Shown here: positions 52,588 through 61,111 of the stretch, in pieces | How positions within the stretch are numbered: the stretch's first letter is position 1 | Layout of the letters: the number at the start of each line of letters is the position of its first letter | Origin: Acidobacteriota bacterium | GTDB lineage: Bacteria; Acidobacteriota; Terriglobia; Terriglobales; Acidobacteriaceae | Length of the DNA: 64,000 nt | NCBI GenBank assembly: GCA_021779935.1 | Contig: JAJXZT010000064.1 | Coordinates: 126,461 to 190,460, forward strand | Direction of reading: 5' to 3' | The notes under the pieces: generated by a model | What the model was told of the DNA's origin: nothing | Seen by the model: only the letters and a program-made list of their open reading frames with translations | Databases searched by the model: none | Translations under genes and position numbers: made by a program

Positions 52588-53838
52588 ATGACTGAACGTC
52601 TCTATTACCAGAATTCCTTTCTCTACGACTTTGTCGCGGCTCTGATGGAGACGCGCACGCTTGCGGACGGACGCACCGCACTGGTGCTCGACCGGACGGC
52701 GTTTTATCCGACCAGCGGCGGGCAGACGTTCGATACCGGCTGGATCGAGCTTGAACCGCTGGAGGGCGAGCGCGGGCAGTTCCTGCCGAAGCTGCGAGTG
52801 GCCGAAGTTGCGGAGTGCGAGGACGGCGAGATCCTCCACGTCATCGAGTCGGCGGAAGGGCTGAGCGATGCGCCGACGCGCGTACGTGGATTTATCGATG
52901 TCGATTTACGGCGCGATCACATGCAGCAGCATTCGGGGCAGCATGTACTCTCGGCGGCATTTGTCGAACTCTTTCAGATGCCGACGGTTTCGTTCCACAT
53001 GGGCGAGGAAACCTGCACCATCGACCTCGAAACAAAATCGCTTGCGACGGAGCAGGTGCGCCAGGCGGAGTTGCGCGCCAACCAGGTGATATGGGACGAC
53101 CGTCCTGTGAAGATGCATCTTGCGACAGAAGAGGAAGCCCGCGCGATGGGTGTGCGCAAGATTCCAGCGGCCGATCATGAAAAGCTGCGGCTGATCGACA
53201 TAGAGGGATTCGACCTTTGCGCGTGCGGCGGAACGCATGTGAAATCGACGGGACAGATAGGAGCGATTCTTATTCGCAAGGTTGAGAAGGTGAAGCAGGG
53301 ATTTCGCGTCGAGTTTGTCTGCGGAGCACGCGCCGTGCAACATGCGCGCAAGGATTACGAGACGCTCGCCGATGCCGGATCTCTCTTCTCGACGCATGTA
53401 TGGGATGTGCCGACGCAGATACGCAAGACGACTGACGACAACAAAATCGCGGCGAAGTATGCTCACAAGTTGAACGAAGAAATTGCCGGGCTGCGCGCGG
53501 AGAAGATTCTCGCTGAAACGCCGCCAGTCGATGGGCGCAAGATGGTCGCGCTGGTGATGGCGGATCGCGATGCTGGATTCGTGAAGTTGCTGGCGCAGAA
53601 ACTGGTGGCAGCGGAACAGAATGTAGTAGCGCTGCTGGGCGCAGGTGCGGGGCAGCCGACGCTGGTATTCGCGCAGACGCCGGGAACCGGGCTCGACATG
53701 GGTGTGCTGATGAAGCAGGCGATGAGCGCGCTCGGCGGACGCGGCGGCGGCACTCGCGACATGGCGCAGGGCGGCGCGCCCGATACGTCACGGCTGGCGG
53801 AGGTCATTGAGTTGGCGAAGAGCGCCTGTTCGCGGTAG
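52588..53838 (+). CDS. AlaX-like alanyl-tRNA editing protein with DHHA1 domain
   Basis: Stand-alone editing protein of 416 residues that hydrolyses mischarged tRNA-Ala. Metal-binding motifs are HSGQHVLSAAF (about residues 112-122) and CACGGTHV (about 212-219), as in the editing site of alanyl-tRNA synthetase. A DHHA1-type C-terminal domain follows (VALVMADRDAGFVKLLAQKL ... GGRGGGTRDMAQGG). The aminoacylation domain is absent, so it acts in trans (AlaX-L type). It begins 24 bases after thrC, so the two are probably co-transcribed; serine or glycine removal is the likely task. Confidence 0.9.
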   Translation: MTERLYYQNSFLYDFVAALMETRTLADGRTALVLDRTAFYPTSGGQTFDTGWIELEPLEGERGQFLPKLRVAEVAECEDGEILHVIESAEGLSDAPTRVRGFIDVDLRRDHMQQHSGQHVLSAAFVELFQMPTVSFHMGEETCTIDLETKSLATEQVRQAELRANQVIWDDRPVKMHLATEEEARAMGVRKIPAADHEKLRLIDIEGFDLCACGGTHVKSTGQIGAILIRKVEKVKQGFRVEFVCGARAVQHARKDYETLADAGSLFSTHVWDVPTQIRKTTDDNKIAAKYAHKLNEEIAGLRAEKILAETPPVDGRKMVALVMADRDAGFVKLLAQKLVAAEQNVVALLGAGAGQPTLVFAQTPGTGLDMGVLMKQAMSALGGRGGGTRDMAQGGAPDTSRLAEVIELAKSACSR

Positions 53839-53886
53839 TCTCGTTGCAATTTCAATTCGGCGTATCGAAATACTGGAACGGCTTCC

Positions 53887-55221
53887 ATGGACGAGCGGCT
53901 GATTCTCATTACGTTGCTGATCAAGCTGGGCGTATGCGCAGCGGTCAGCAGTGTGCTCGCCCGTTCGCGACGCTTTCGCGTGTTGCTCTTCCGGGCGAAT
54001 CGTTCGCTCTCCGACCGCCTGGAGATGGTGCTCTTCATTGGAGTGCCGTTCGCGCTCGGAACGGTTGTGCGCGGTTCGGTAAAGAATTTCCTGGCTGCGG
54101 ATTGTACTTTCGAGAGCGCCATCCTGATGGGCGTTATCGCCGGGAGGACCGCCGGGGTTGCCGGTGGAATACTCGTCTCACTGCCTTCGCTGGCGATGCA
54201 TCAGTGGTGGAACCTGCCGTTGAACGTGCTTGCCGGTTTCTGCGCGGGATTTCTCAGCAATCTGGCGCAGGACCGTGAAGCGATATGGTCATTTTCGCCG
54301 CTCTTCGACTTGAGCATCTACCGCTGGATTCGCCGTAGCATCCAGAAATCCTTCATCGACTGGCAGACTTCGTTCTTCTTCATGATTCTGGGACTGGAGT
54401 TCGTGCGGCAGGAATTCTGGCGACTCTTCCATCCGCACGTGTTTGCTCTTGTAAGCCCGGTTTTCCTGGTGAAGGTGGCCACCTACGCGACCACGGTGAT
54501 GTGCGTGGCGATTGCGCTGAAGGTTCTAAATAATACGCGTATTGAGATGAAGCTGGAAGAGCAGGAGCGGCTGCTTTTGCAGACGCGCATGGTGGCCCTG
54601 CAAAGCCAGATCAATCCCCATTTCCTGTTCAACACGCTCAACTCAGTTTCGTCGCTCGTGCGCTTTGACCCCGATACGGCGCGCGACATGATCCAGAAAC
54701 TGGCAAGTATTCTGCGGCGGCTTTTGAGGCAGGGCGACTCGTTCGTGCAACTGCGTGAAGAATTCGCATTTATCGATGATTACCTTGATATTGAAGTCGT
54801 GCGTTTCGGACACGACAAATTGCGGGTGGTGAAAGAGCTGGAACCTGCAAGCCTCGACGTCATGGTGCCGAACATGATTCTGCAGCCGCTGGTGGAGAAT
54901 TCCATCAAGCACGGACTCTCCCCGAAGGTCGAGGGCGGAACCATCTACCTGCGAAGCCGGGTCGTGGATTCCGTGCTGGTGGTGGAAGTGGAAGACGATG
55001 GCGTTGGCATGGTCGAAGGGGGAGGGACGGAGAGCGGCGGAACTGGCATCGGAATGGCCAACATTCGCGAACGTCTCAATGTCCTCTACAACGATGCGGC
55101 GCGCGTGGAACTCGAAAGTCGCAAGCACAGTGGGACGCTGGTGCGCCTTGTGCTTCCCATCCCACACTCGGACGACTACAGCCCGTCCGTCTACGGTTCG
55201 CGCTCCAGCACTCCACGATAG
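53887..55221 (+). CDS. LytS-type sensor histidine kinase
   Basis: Membrane kinase of 444 residues. About six hydrophobic segments form a 5TM-LYT-like sensor (residues 1-200). A short coiled coil leads into the His_kinase domain with phospho-acceptor QSQINPHFLFNTLNSVSSLVRF, followed by an ATP-binding domain with NMILQPLVENSIKHGLSP, DDGVGMVEGGG and GIGMANIRERL. No LytR-type regulator is adjacent; the only receiver nearby (57378) is a single domain on the other strand. Its last ten codons overlap the end of bshA on the opposite strand by 31 bases. Confidence 0.9.
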   Translation: MDERLILITLLIKLGVCAAVSSVLARSRRFRVLLFRANRSLSDRLEMVLFIGVPFALGTVVRGSVKNFLAADCTFESAILMGVIAGRTAGVAGGILVSLPSLAMHQWWNLPLNVLAGFCAGFLSNLAQDREAIWSFSPLFDLSIYRWIRRSIQKSFIDWQTSFFFMILGLEFVRQEFWRLFHPHVFALVSPVFLVKVATYATTVMCVAIALKVLNNTRIEMKLEEQERLLLQTRMVALQSQINPHFLFNTLNSVSSLVRFDPDTARDMIQKLASILRRLLRQGDSFVQLREEFAFIDDYLDIEVVRFGHDKLRVVKELEPASLDVMVPNMILQPLVENSIKHGLSPKVEGGTIYLRSRVVDSVLVVEVEDDGVGMVEGGGTESGGTGIGMANIRERLNVLYNDAARVELESRKHSGTLVRLVLPIPHSDDYSPSVYGSRSSTPR

Positions 55222-56348
55222 AATTCTTCGTACTTCGGAATAATCCTGGTTGTGCAGAAACGAGCCTGTGCTTCGAAGCGCGCCGCTTTTCCCATCTCGC
55301 GCAACCTAGCGTCGTCGCCCAGAACCTCAATGGCACAGCGCGCCATCTCATCCACGGCACCGGCCTCGCACATGAATCCAGTCTGTCCGTGGTCGATCAC
55401 TTCGGGCACGCCGCCAACATTCGTGGCGATGGGAACGGCTTCGCAGGCCATCGCTTCCAGTGCGGCCAGTCCAAAGGATTCCATCTCGCTCGGCAGCAGC
55501 AACGCATCGGCAATGGCGAGCTTCTCATGTACGCGGTCTTGTTTGCCAAGGAACACCACGCGATCGTGGATGCCCTTCTGTTTCGCCAGCCACTCCGCCT
55601 TGACGCGATCGGGGCCGTCCCCAATCATCAACAGTCGTGCGGGAATCTTTTTCAGCAGGCGATCGAAGATCTCAATGCAATCGGTGACGCGCTTGACGGG
55701 CCGGAAGTTCGAGAGGTGCACGAGGAGCCGCTCATCGTCGCGGGCCCACTCGGCGCGATGTGCTTTTGCTGCCGGGTCGCGACGATAAATGTCGCAGTTG
55801 ACGAAGTTGTAGATGACATCGATTGGCGTGGTGATCGAAAACTCTTCGAGCGTCTTCTGCTTGAGGTAGCGCGAGATCGCGGTGACCCCGTTGCTTTGCT
55901 GAATGGAAAAACGCGTAATCGGCAAGTAAGAACGGTCAAGCCCAACGAGCGTGATGTCCGTTCCGTGCAGGGTGGTGATATAGGGCAGGCGGCGGGATTT
56001 TCCGCGCACGCGGTCACAGGCAAGCATCTGCCGCGCAAGCATGGCGCTCACCGAATGTGGAATGGCGTAATGCACGTGCAGCAGGTCGAGGTCGTAAAGC
56101 TCGGCCACCTCGGCCATGCGCGTTGCCAGCGCAAGGTCGTAGGGCGGGTATTCGAACAACGGATACTGCGGAACCTCGACTTCGTGATAGTGGATGTTGG
56201 GATGCGCTTCGGTGAGGCGGATGGGCTGCGAGTACGAGATGAAATGCACCTGGTGTCCGCGCTGCGCCAACTCAATGCCGAGTTCGGTGGCGACGACGCC
56301 GCTGCCGCCGTACGTTGGATAGCATGTGATTCCGATGCGCATGGTCAT
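55191..56348 (-). CDS. bshA: N-acetyl-alpha-D-glucosaminyl L-malate synthase (bacillithiol pathway)
   Basis: GT4 glycosyltransferase of 385 residues, first step of bacillithiol synthesis (UDP-GlcNAc plus malate). The start RIGITCYPTYGGSGVVATELG, then HFISYSQPIRL, YPLFEYPPYDLALATRMAEV, and LHGTDITLVGLDRSY are typical of BshA. The donor site is VHLSNFRPVKRV and EMESFGLAALEAMACEAVPIATNVGGVPEVI. A glycosyltransferase of another pathway is possible but less likely given these BshA-specific blocks. Either ATG at 56348 or at 56342 may start it. The neighbouring YdjC-type deacetylase is not the usual BshB. Confidence 0.92.
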   Translation of the reverse strand: MTMRIGITCYPTYGGSGVVATELGIELAQRGHQVHFISYSQPIRLTEAHPNIHYHEVEVPQYPLFEYPPYDLALATRMAEVAELYDLDLLHVHYAIPHSVSAMLARQMLACDRVRGKSRRLPYITTLHGTDITLVGLDRSYLPITRFSIQQSNGVTAISRYLKQKTLEEFSITTPIDVIYNFVNCDIYRRDPAAKAHRAEWARDDERLLVHLSNFRPVKRVTDCIEIFDRLLKKIPARLLMIGDGPDRVKAEWLAKQKGIHDRVVFLGKQDRVHEKLAIADALLLPSEMESFGLAALEAMACEAVPIATNVGGVPEVIDHGQTGFMCEAGAVDEMARCAIEVLGDDARLREMGKAARFEAQARFCTTRIIPKYEEFYRGVLEREP

Positions 56349-56387
56349 TCCATTGGATCATCCGCGCACGCGGCCGGATTCAAACGC

Positions 56388-57269
56388 TCACGGGAGACGT
56401 GGCAGGGTACGGTAGGAAATGAGGTGAACCTCGTTTTCCTCAAGGATGGTGCGAGCCCCGGCCGACGCGAGCAGTTCGAACTCGACGCCGCGTGAACGTC
56501 TTAGCTGTGTTTGGGCTTTCGCCAGGTCAGCGTCGTTGTAGCCCGGGTGACAAACCAATTCCCATGTCCCATCGGTCATGCGCTTTACCATCTGTTCAAA
56601 CAGCAGGAGGTCGAGGCTGCCAGTGGCGGTTACGCCAAGGCTGCCCTCTGTGGTCGAGAGTCCAAATCGACGAACGTTTCTTAAGAATCTGCGCCGGTAC
56701 AGCAGGCGCAGCGCGGAGACCTGCGAAAACCGCCCCGCAAGTTTCTTGTCGACCATCAGGCTGTGGAGCGGCAGCGTTCCGGCCGGCTCGAATGGATTGC
56801 GAATCGCCCTCACACCGCAATTCGCGGCGGCGCGCAGAATCGGCACAAGCACGGAAGGGAACATGTGCGCGTGTTTATGTGCATCGACGTGCGACACTTC
56901 GATGCCAGCTTCCTGTATCTTGCGGATTTGCGCGGTGGCTTCGGCTTCTATTTCCGCGGGGTTCAACCGATTCATCCACGCGGCATTCGCGAACTCGGCA
57001 ATCGTTGTGCGGAAACGCTCTCGATCATGGCCAAGCAGGCTGCCAACCTCGTTGAGCGGCAACAGCGGTTCGCCATCGACGAGCACGATATGGCATCCCA
57101 CGCCGAGATAAGGTTGCAACTCGGAGGCTCTGATGGCGCCGCTGAACGCCGAACCTGTGGCCATCAGCGTGGTTGATGTGACGATGCCGGCATCGTGCGC
57201 TTCGATGATGGCGGAGTTGATACCCGCCGTCATTCCGAAATCATCCGCGTTGACGATCAAGCGCTTCAC
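56388..57269 (-). CDS. ChbG/HpnK (YdjC) family carbohydrate deacetylase
   Basis: Metal-dependent N-deacetylase of 293 residues. The start LIVNADDFGMTAGINSAI carries the catalytic Asp pair; GCHIVLVDGEPLLP and SHVDAHKHAHMFP give the metal-binding histidines; LVCHPGYND is the late motif. Known members deacetylate chitobiose phosphate or act in hopanoid tailoring (HpnK). It precedes bshA by 39 bases on the same strand, so the two may be co-transcribed; whether it acts on a bacillithiol intermediate is speculation. Confidence 0.88.
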   Translation of the reverse strand: MKRLIVNADDFGMTAGINSAIIEAHDAGIVTSTTLMATGSAFSGAIRASELQPYLGVGCHIVLVDGEPLLPLNEVGSLLGHDRERFRTTIAEFANAAWMNRLNPAEIEAEATAQIRKIQEAGIEVSHVDAHKHAHMFPSVLVPILRAAANCGVRAIRNPFEPAGTLPLHSLMVDKKLAGRFSQVSALRLLYRRRFLRNVRRFGLSTTEGSLGVTATGSLDLLLFEQMVKRMTDGTWELVCHPGYNDADLAKAQTQLRRSRGVEFELLASAGARTILEENEVHLISYRTLPRLP

Positions 57270-57377
57270 CGGATCAGTTTAACAGGAGGAGTGCCGGACT
57301 TGCCGTCCCGCTCAAAGCAGGGGAAGACAGATACGGGATGCGCTGGAAAGTGGCGGCTAGCAAGGCGTTCCGGGGCC

Positions 57378-57755
57378 TTACGCGCTCTTCAGCCGGCATT
57401 CGGTTGCCTCACTCTCGCCGATACAAAGTTTGAGTTGCTCGATGAGAGAAGGGAACAGTTCGCGCTTCTGGAGGCAAACGACGATGTCCTTGTGGCCGCT
57501 GATGGGATCGTACCCGGTAATCAGAATAACGGGCAGATCGGGTTGGCGATGATGGATAAGCGTTGCCAGTTCCAGCCCATCCATTCCGTCCATGCGCAGA
57601 TCGGTGACCACGGCGTCGAATTTTTCCCGATCGAATTTGTCCAGCGCTTCCGCGCCGCTGTTTGCGCTGATGGCGCGGTAACCGTGCATTTCCAGGATCT
57701 CGCAACTCAATTGCGCCAGCATTTCGTGATCATCGACGAACAGAATCGTTTTCAT
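57378..57755 (-). CDS. Single-domain response regulator (receiver)
   Basis: A 125-residue CheY-like receiver with no output domain. The acidic pair is in MKTILFVDDHEML, the phospho-acceptor Asp in VVTDLRMDGMDG (about residue 53), the switch Thr in ILITGYDP; the conserved lysine position reads QKRELF. I chose the ATG at 57755 because GAGGTG lies 6 bases upstream; the open frame continues to 57947 without a ribosome site. It may be a relay partner of an unlinked kinase; the LytS-type kinase 2 kb away normally needs a LytTR output. Confidence 0.9.
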   Translation of the reverse strand: MKTILFVDDHEMLAQLSCEILEMHGYRAISANSGAEALDKFDREKFDAVVTDLRMDGMDGLELATLIHHRQPDLPVILITGYDPISGHKDIVVCLQKRELFPSLIEQLKLCIGESEATECRLKSA

Positions 57756-57939
57756 AAGATCACCTCGGAGCTGTAGCGCGGCGGATGCCGGCTGGGACGG
57801 CCCATGTGATCCCGGGTAGTAAGGTGTCGTGAGACTCGACCGAGGGCCCGGGGCTGGCCGCGAGGAAGCGATAGAATGATGACGGATGGCGACACGGTTT
57901 TCAAGAGGTTTCAGCGAATGGAGCCGGAGCCTCGGCGGT
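57756..57939. other. Non-coding interval before the tRNA promoter
   Basis: About 180 bases between the receiver gene and the tRNA promoter. I see no gene or repeat in it; it probably holds the promoter of the receiver gene. Confidence 0.4.
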
Positions 57940-57968
57940 TTGACCAAAGTGAAAGTCTTTCGTATACT
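57940..57968 (+). promoter_or_regulatory. Strong sigma-70 promoter of the tRNA-Val/tRNA-Asp unit
   Basis: TTGACC and TATACT are separated by exactly 17 bases. The tRNA-Val gene starts about 85 bases after the expected transcription start. Confidence 0.75.
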
Positions 57969-58059
57969 CCAATTGCGAGTTGGTTCCGCTTCGATGCCGC
58001 CCTCGTCGTAGTCGGAGAGTTGCGCCGATGGGCGCGACCGGGTTTCCGACGGTGAGAGG

Positions 58060-58136
58060 GGGCGGTTAGCTCAGCTGGTTAGAGCGCCTGCCTTACAAGC
58101 AGGAGGTCGCAGGTTCGAGTCCTGCACTGCCCACCA
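58060..58136 (+). tRNA. tRNA-Val (TAC)
   Basis: A 77-base cloverleaf with encoded CCA. The acceptor arms are GGGCGGT and ACTGCCC, the anticodon stem CCTGC/GCAGG holds loop CTTACAA (anticodon TAC), and the T loop is TTCGAGT. Confidence 0.97.
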
Positions 58137-58221
58137 TAAAGCTCATCGCCAGAAGGAATCCTAAAGCCGGTCTCCCGGGACCGAGTTGTAAAGTGCGCTC
58201 CAGCGCATTCCGCGAAAACGC

Positions 58222-58298
58222 GGGGACGTAGTTCAGTTGGTTAGAACGCTGCCCTGTCACGGCAGAGGTCGCGAGTTCGAGTCTCGTCGTCCCCGCCA
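58222..58298 (+). tRNA. tRNA-Asp (GTC)
   Basis: A 77-base cloverleaf with encoded CCA and discriminator G. The acceptor arms are GGGGACG and CGTCCCC, the anticodon stem CTGCC/GGCAG holds loop CTGTCAC (anticodon GTC). It follows tRNA-Val by 85 bases and probably shares its transcript. Confidence 0.97.
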
Positions 58299-58317
58299 TT
58301 CTAAAAATGGCTACTCG

Positions 58318-58336
58318 ATGCCCTTCGGGGCATTTT
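58318..58336 (+). terminator. Terminator after tRNA-Asp
   Basis: ATGCCC and GGGCAT flank a TTCG tetraloop and run into TTTG. The stem is short but stable. Confidence 0.65.
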
Positions 58337-58458
58337 GTATGTGCGGTCATTTTTCTCCGTTTCAACTTCTTCCAGTCGAATCGCCATTTGACCTGGCACC
58401 GCGCTATCAAGCAGCATACTGACAAACACTTTTCCGCCACCACGGAACGAGGAGAGCG

Positions 58459-59430
58459 ATGAACTACCGCAAATTCGGACGTACGGGATTCGAGGTCAGC
58501 GACATTGGTTATGGCATGTGGGGCATGAGCGGTTGGAGCGGGTCCGACGATGCGGAGTCAAGGCAATCGTTGCAACTGGCCGTCGACGGTGGCTGCAACT
58601 TCTTCGACACGGCGTGGGCCTACGGACAGGGAAAGAGCGACGGCTTCCTCGGCGAAGCGATTGCGTGCAATTCCGGCAAGCGGCTGTTTGCGGCGTCGAA
58701 GGTTCCTCCTCTCAATCAGAAGTGGCCGGCCGATCCACGTGACAAGTATGCTGACGTCTTTCCCGCCGCCCATGTCTTCAAGATGGCGGACATGATCCGC
58801 GAGAAGTTGCGCTGTGAAACCATCGACCTGCTGCAATTCCACGTGTGGCAAGACAAGTGGACTGACGAGCCGGAGTTCCGCACCACGGTTGAGAAGCTGA
58901 AGCATGACGGCATCGTGCGCAGCTTCGGGCTTAGCCTCAATCGCTGGGAGCCGGCCAATGGACTGCGGGCGATTCGCACCGGGCTGGTGGATGCCGTGCA
59001 GGTCATCTACAACATTTTCGACCAGGCACCGGAGGACGAGCTCTTTCCGCTCTGTCGCGAAATGAATATCGGCGTGATTGCGCGCGTGCCGCTCGACGAG
59101 GGAAGTCTCGGCGGCAAACTCACCCTCGACACGAAGTTTCCCGAGGGCGACTGGCGCGGCAGCTACTTCGGTCCGGAAAATCTCAAGGCAACCGTGGAGC
59201 GCGTCGACAGGCTGAAGGCAATTCTTCCCGTCGGCATGAGTCTTCCGGAGATGGCGTTGCGCTTCATTCTGTCGAACCCGGATGTCAGCACGGCGATTAT
59301 CGGCATGCGCAACCCGGCGCATGTAAAGGCTAATCTCAGCTACAGCGACCTCGGGGCGCTCGATCCGGCGCTGCTCGCGGAACTCAGGAAGCATCGCTGG
59401 GACCGCGCGCCGAAGCGCTGGTCCGATTAA
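58459..59430 (+). CDS. Aldo/keto reductase
   Basis: NADPH-dependent oxidoreductase of 323 residues. The TIM-barrel family markers are GCNFFDTAWAYGQGKSDGFLGEAI (Asp and Tyr of the tetrad), FAASKVPP (Lys), and LLQFHVW in place of the usual DLLQ-H-W (His), with VQVIYNIFDQAPEDELFPLCREMNIGVIARVPLDEG later. The catalytic tetrad appears complete. Substrate unknown; the group includes D-threo-aldose dehydrogenase-like enzymes. AGGAGAG precedes the ATG at good distance. Confidence 0.9.
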   Translation: MNYRKFGRTGFEVSDIGYGMWGMSGWSGSDDAESRQSLQLAVDGGCNFFDTAWAYGQGKSDGFLGEAIACNSGKRLFAASKVPPLNQKWPADPRDKYADVFPAAHVFKMADMIREKLRCETIDLLQFHVWQDKWTDEPEFRTTVEKLKHDGIVRSFGLSLNRWEPANGLRAIRTGLVDAVQVIYNIFDQAPEDELFPLCREMNIGVIARVPLDEGSLGGKLTLDTKFPEGDWRGSYFGPENLKATVERVDRLKAILPVGMSLPEMALRFILSNPDVSTAIIGMRNPAHVKANLSYSDLGALDPALLAELRKHRWDRAPKRWSD

Positions 59431-59462
59431 TATCGCGTCACGATAAAAATGAAAACACGCGG

Positions 59463-60296
59463 CTAGTGCGTGTGCGAATGTCCGCCAGGGCCGTGGACGT
59501 GCGGGTGGGAGTGCGTCACGCCATCGTGGGTGTGGCGGTGCGAGTGCACCAGGTTGGTCCGCAGCAACAGATCGCCATCGGAGAGTATCTCCGCCGGCGT
59601 TCCCGTCGCCATGATTTGCCCCTGCTGCATGACGAAACACTTGTCGGCAATCGCGTCGACGAGTTCCAGTTGATGCGTCGCGGTAATGACCGTCTTGGCG
59701 CCGCTCTTCCAGTCGACCAGAAGATCGATGACCTGGCTCTGGCTCTTCGGGTCGAGCGTGACCGTAGGCTCATCAAGCAGCACAACTTCCGGATCGAGTA
59801 CGAGTACGGAAGCGATTGCCACGCGCTTCTTTTCGCCGCCGGATAAGCGGTGCGGCGCGCGATCCCACAGATGTGCGATCTCCATCCCTTCGAGTGCCCG
59901 GGTTACGGCTTCATTCACTTTGCCGTGTGTCCATCCCATCTGTAGAGGGCCGAACGCGACCTCGTCGAAGACCGTCGGGTTGAAGAGTTGTACGTCGGGA
60001 TTCTGGAAGACCAGGCCCACTTTGCGCCGGAAGTCGTAGGCGAAAGACTCGTCTTCCATGCTCTGCGGCGTCAGCGGCGAGCCGAAGAATTTCACTTCAC
60101 CCTTGTCGCCAAAGGCGAGCGCATCGAGAATGCGGAGCAGCGTGGATTTGCCGGAGCCATTCGCGCCAAGCAGCGCGATGCGCTCACCCCGCCCGATCTT
60201 CAACGACAGGCCATTTAATGCCGGAACCTTGTCGTAGCGGTAGTTGAGCCCGGTGATTTCGAAAACAGCCGTACCCGATGGATTCATATTGATCAA
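59463..60296 (-). CDS. cbiO: Cobalt/nickel ECF transporter ATPase with His-rich tail
   Basis: ATPase of the energy-coupling-factor importer, 277 residues. Walker A is ALLGANGSGKSTLL (about residues 35-48), the signature is LSGGEKKRVAIASVLVLDPEVVLLDEPTVTLD, with VFQNPDVQLFNPTVFDEVAFGPLQMG typical of CbiO-type subunits. The last 30 residues carry eleven histidines (VHSHRHTHDGVTHSHPHVH and onward), a likely metal store or sensor. It overlaps cbiQ by 4 bases in the operon cbiM-cbiQ-cbiO. Confidence 0.93.
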   Translation of the reverse strand: MINMNPSGTAVFEITGLNYRYDKVPALNGLSLKIGRGERIALLGANGSGKSTLLRILDALAFGDKGEVKFFGSPLTPQSMEDESFAYDFRRKVGLVFQNPDVQLFNPTVFDEVAFGPLQMGWTHGKVNEAVTRALEGMEIAHLWDRAPHRLSGGEKKRVAIASVLVLDPEVVLLDEPTVTLDPKSQSQVIDLLVDWKSGAKTVITATHQLELVDAIADKCFVMQQGQIMATGTPAEILSDGDLLLRTNLVHSHRHTHDGVTHSHPHVHGPGGHSHTH

Positions 60297-61111
60297 TGTC
60301 CCACGTACAACGCCGCTGCGGTAATTCCAAGCAGGAGCATCAGCGCGGCATAATCGCGCGTCTCCATACGGAACTGGTCCAACAGCCGGACGTCGCCCCG
60401 AAAGCCGCGCGCCTGCATTGCGAGATGAACTTCTTCACCCAACTGCACCGTTTTGCTCAACAGGACTCCGCCGGTCCTGGTCGCGACTCTGCGCTGTGTT
60501 GCCGCATCCAGCCGCCCAACCATGCGCGACTGGCGCGCGACGAACATTTCATTCGCCGTTTCGATCAACAGGTAAACGTAGCGGTGCGTCATCATCAGGA
60601 TCGCAACGATCTCGACCGGAACGTGCAGGCTGCGAAGCGCCTTCAAAACATGCGTCCAGGGAGTACAGAGGATGAGGAGCGTCGACATTGTTGCAGCGGT
60701 CTCCACGCGCGACACCAGCATGGCCGCGGCGCGCAGACCCGCGTGCGTGACGTGTACTACGCCGAACGGCGAACGCCAGAAGACTTCTCCCGGCGTCAGA
60801 AAGATTGCAGGCACGGCGATGACTCCGGTGAAGCCCAGAACCGGCAGCCACACTCTCGTGAACAATGTCTTCCATTGCACGTGTGACGCCATGGCCATCA
60901 CCAGCGCGACGGCGAAGATCAGCAGGACGACGCTGAGTTTTCTCGACGCGGCAGTGGCCACCACCAGCGCCAACAGTCCCACAAGTTTTACGCGGGGATC
61001 GAGCCGCTGCAGCCAGCCGTCGACGCGCGCCAGCTCTTCCGACTCGAGCGCATGTTGCAGCGCGTGTGTGAATCCGCCGATGGTTCCGGAAAGAAACTTG
61101 TGCTGGCTCAT
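60293..61111 (-). CDS. cbiQ: Cobalt/nickel ECF transporter transmembrane subunit CbiQ
   Basis: T-component of 272 residues that couples the ATPase to CbiM. Features are the start DGWLQRLDPRVKLVGLLALVVATA, several hydrophobic segments, and the coupling-helix motifs SRMVGRLDAATQRR and MQARGFRGD near the C-terminus (Ala-Arg-Gly pattern). The ATG at 61111 overlaps the cbiM stop. The same frame remains open far upstream to 62140, but that part only mirrors cbiM in another frame and is not coding. Confidence 0.93.
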   Translation of the reverse strand: MSQHKFLSGTIGGFTHALQHALESEELARVDGWLQRLDPRVKLVGLLALVVATAASRKLSVVLLIFAVALVMAMASHVQWKTLFTRVWLPVLGFTGVIAVPAIFLTPGEVFWRSPFGVVHVTHAGLRAAAMLVSRVETAATMSTLLILCTPWTHVLKALRSLHVPVEIVAILMMTHRYVYLLIETANEMFVARQSRMVGRLDAATQRRVATRTGGVLLSKTVQLGEEVHLAMQARGFRGDVRLLDQFRMETRDYAALMLLLGITAAALYVGH

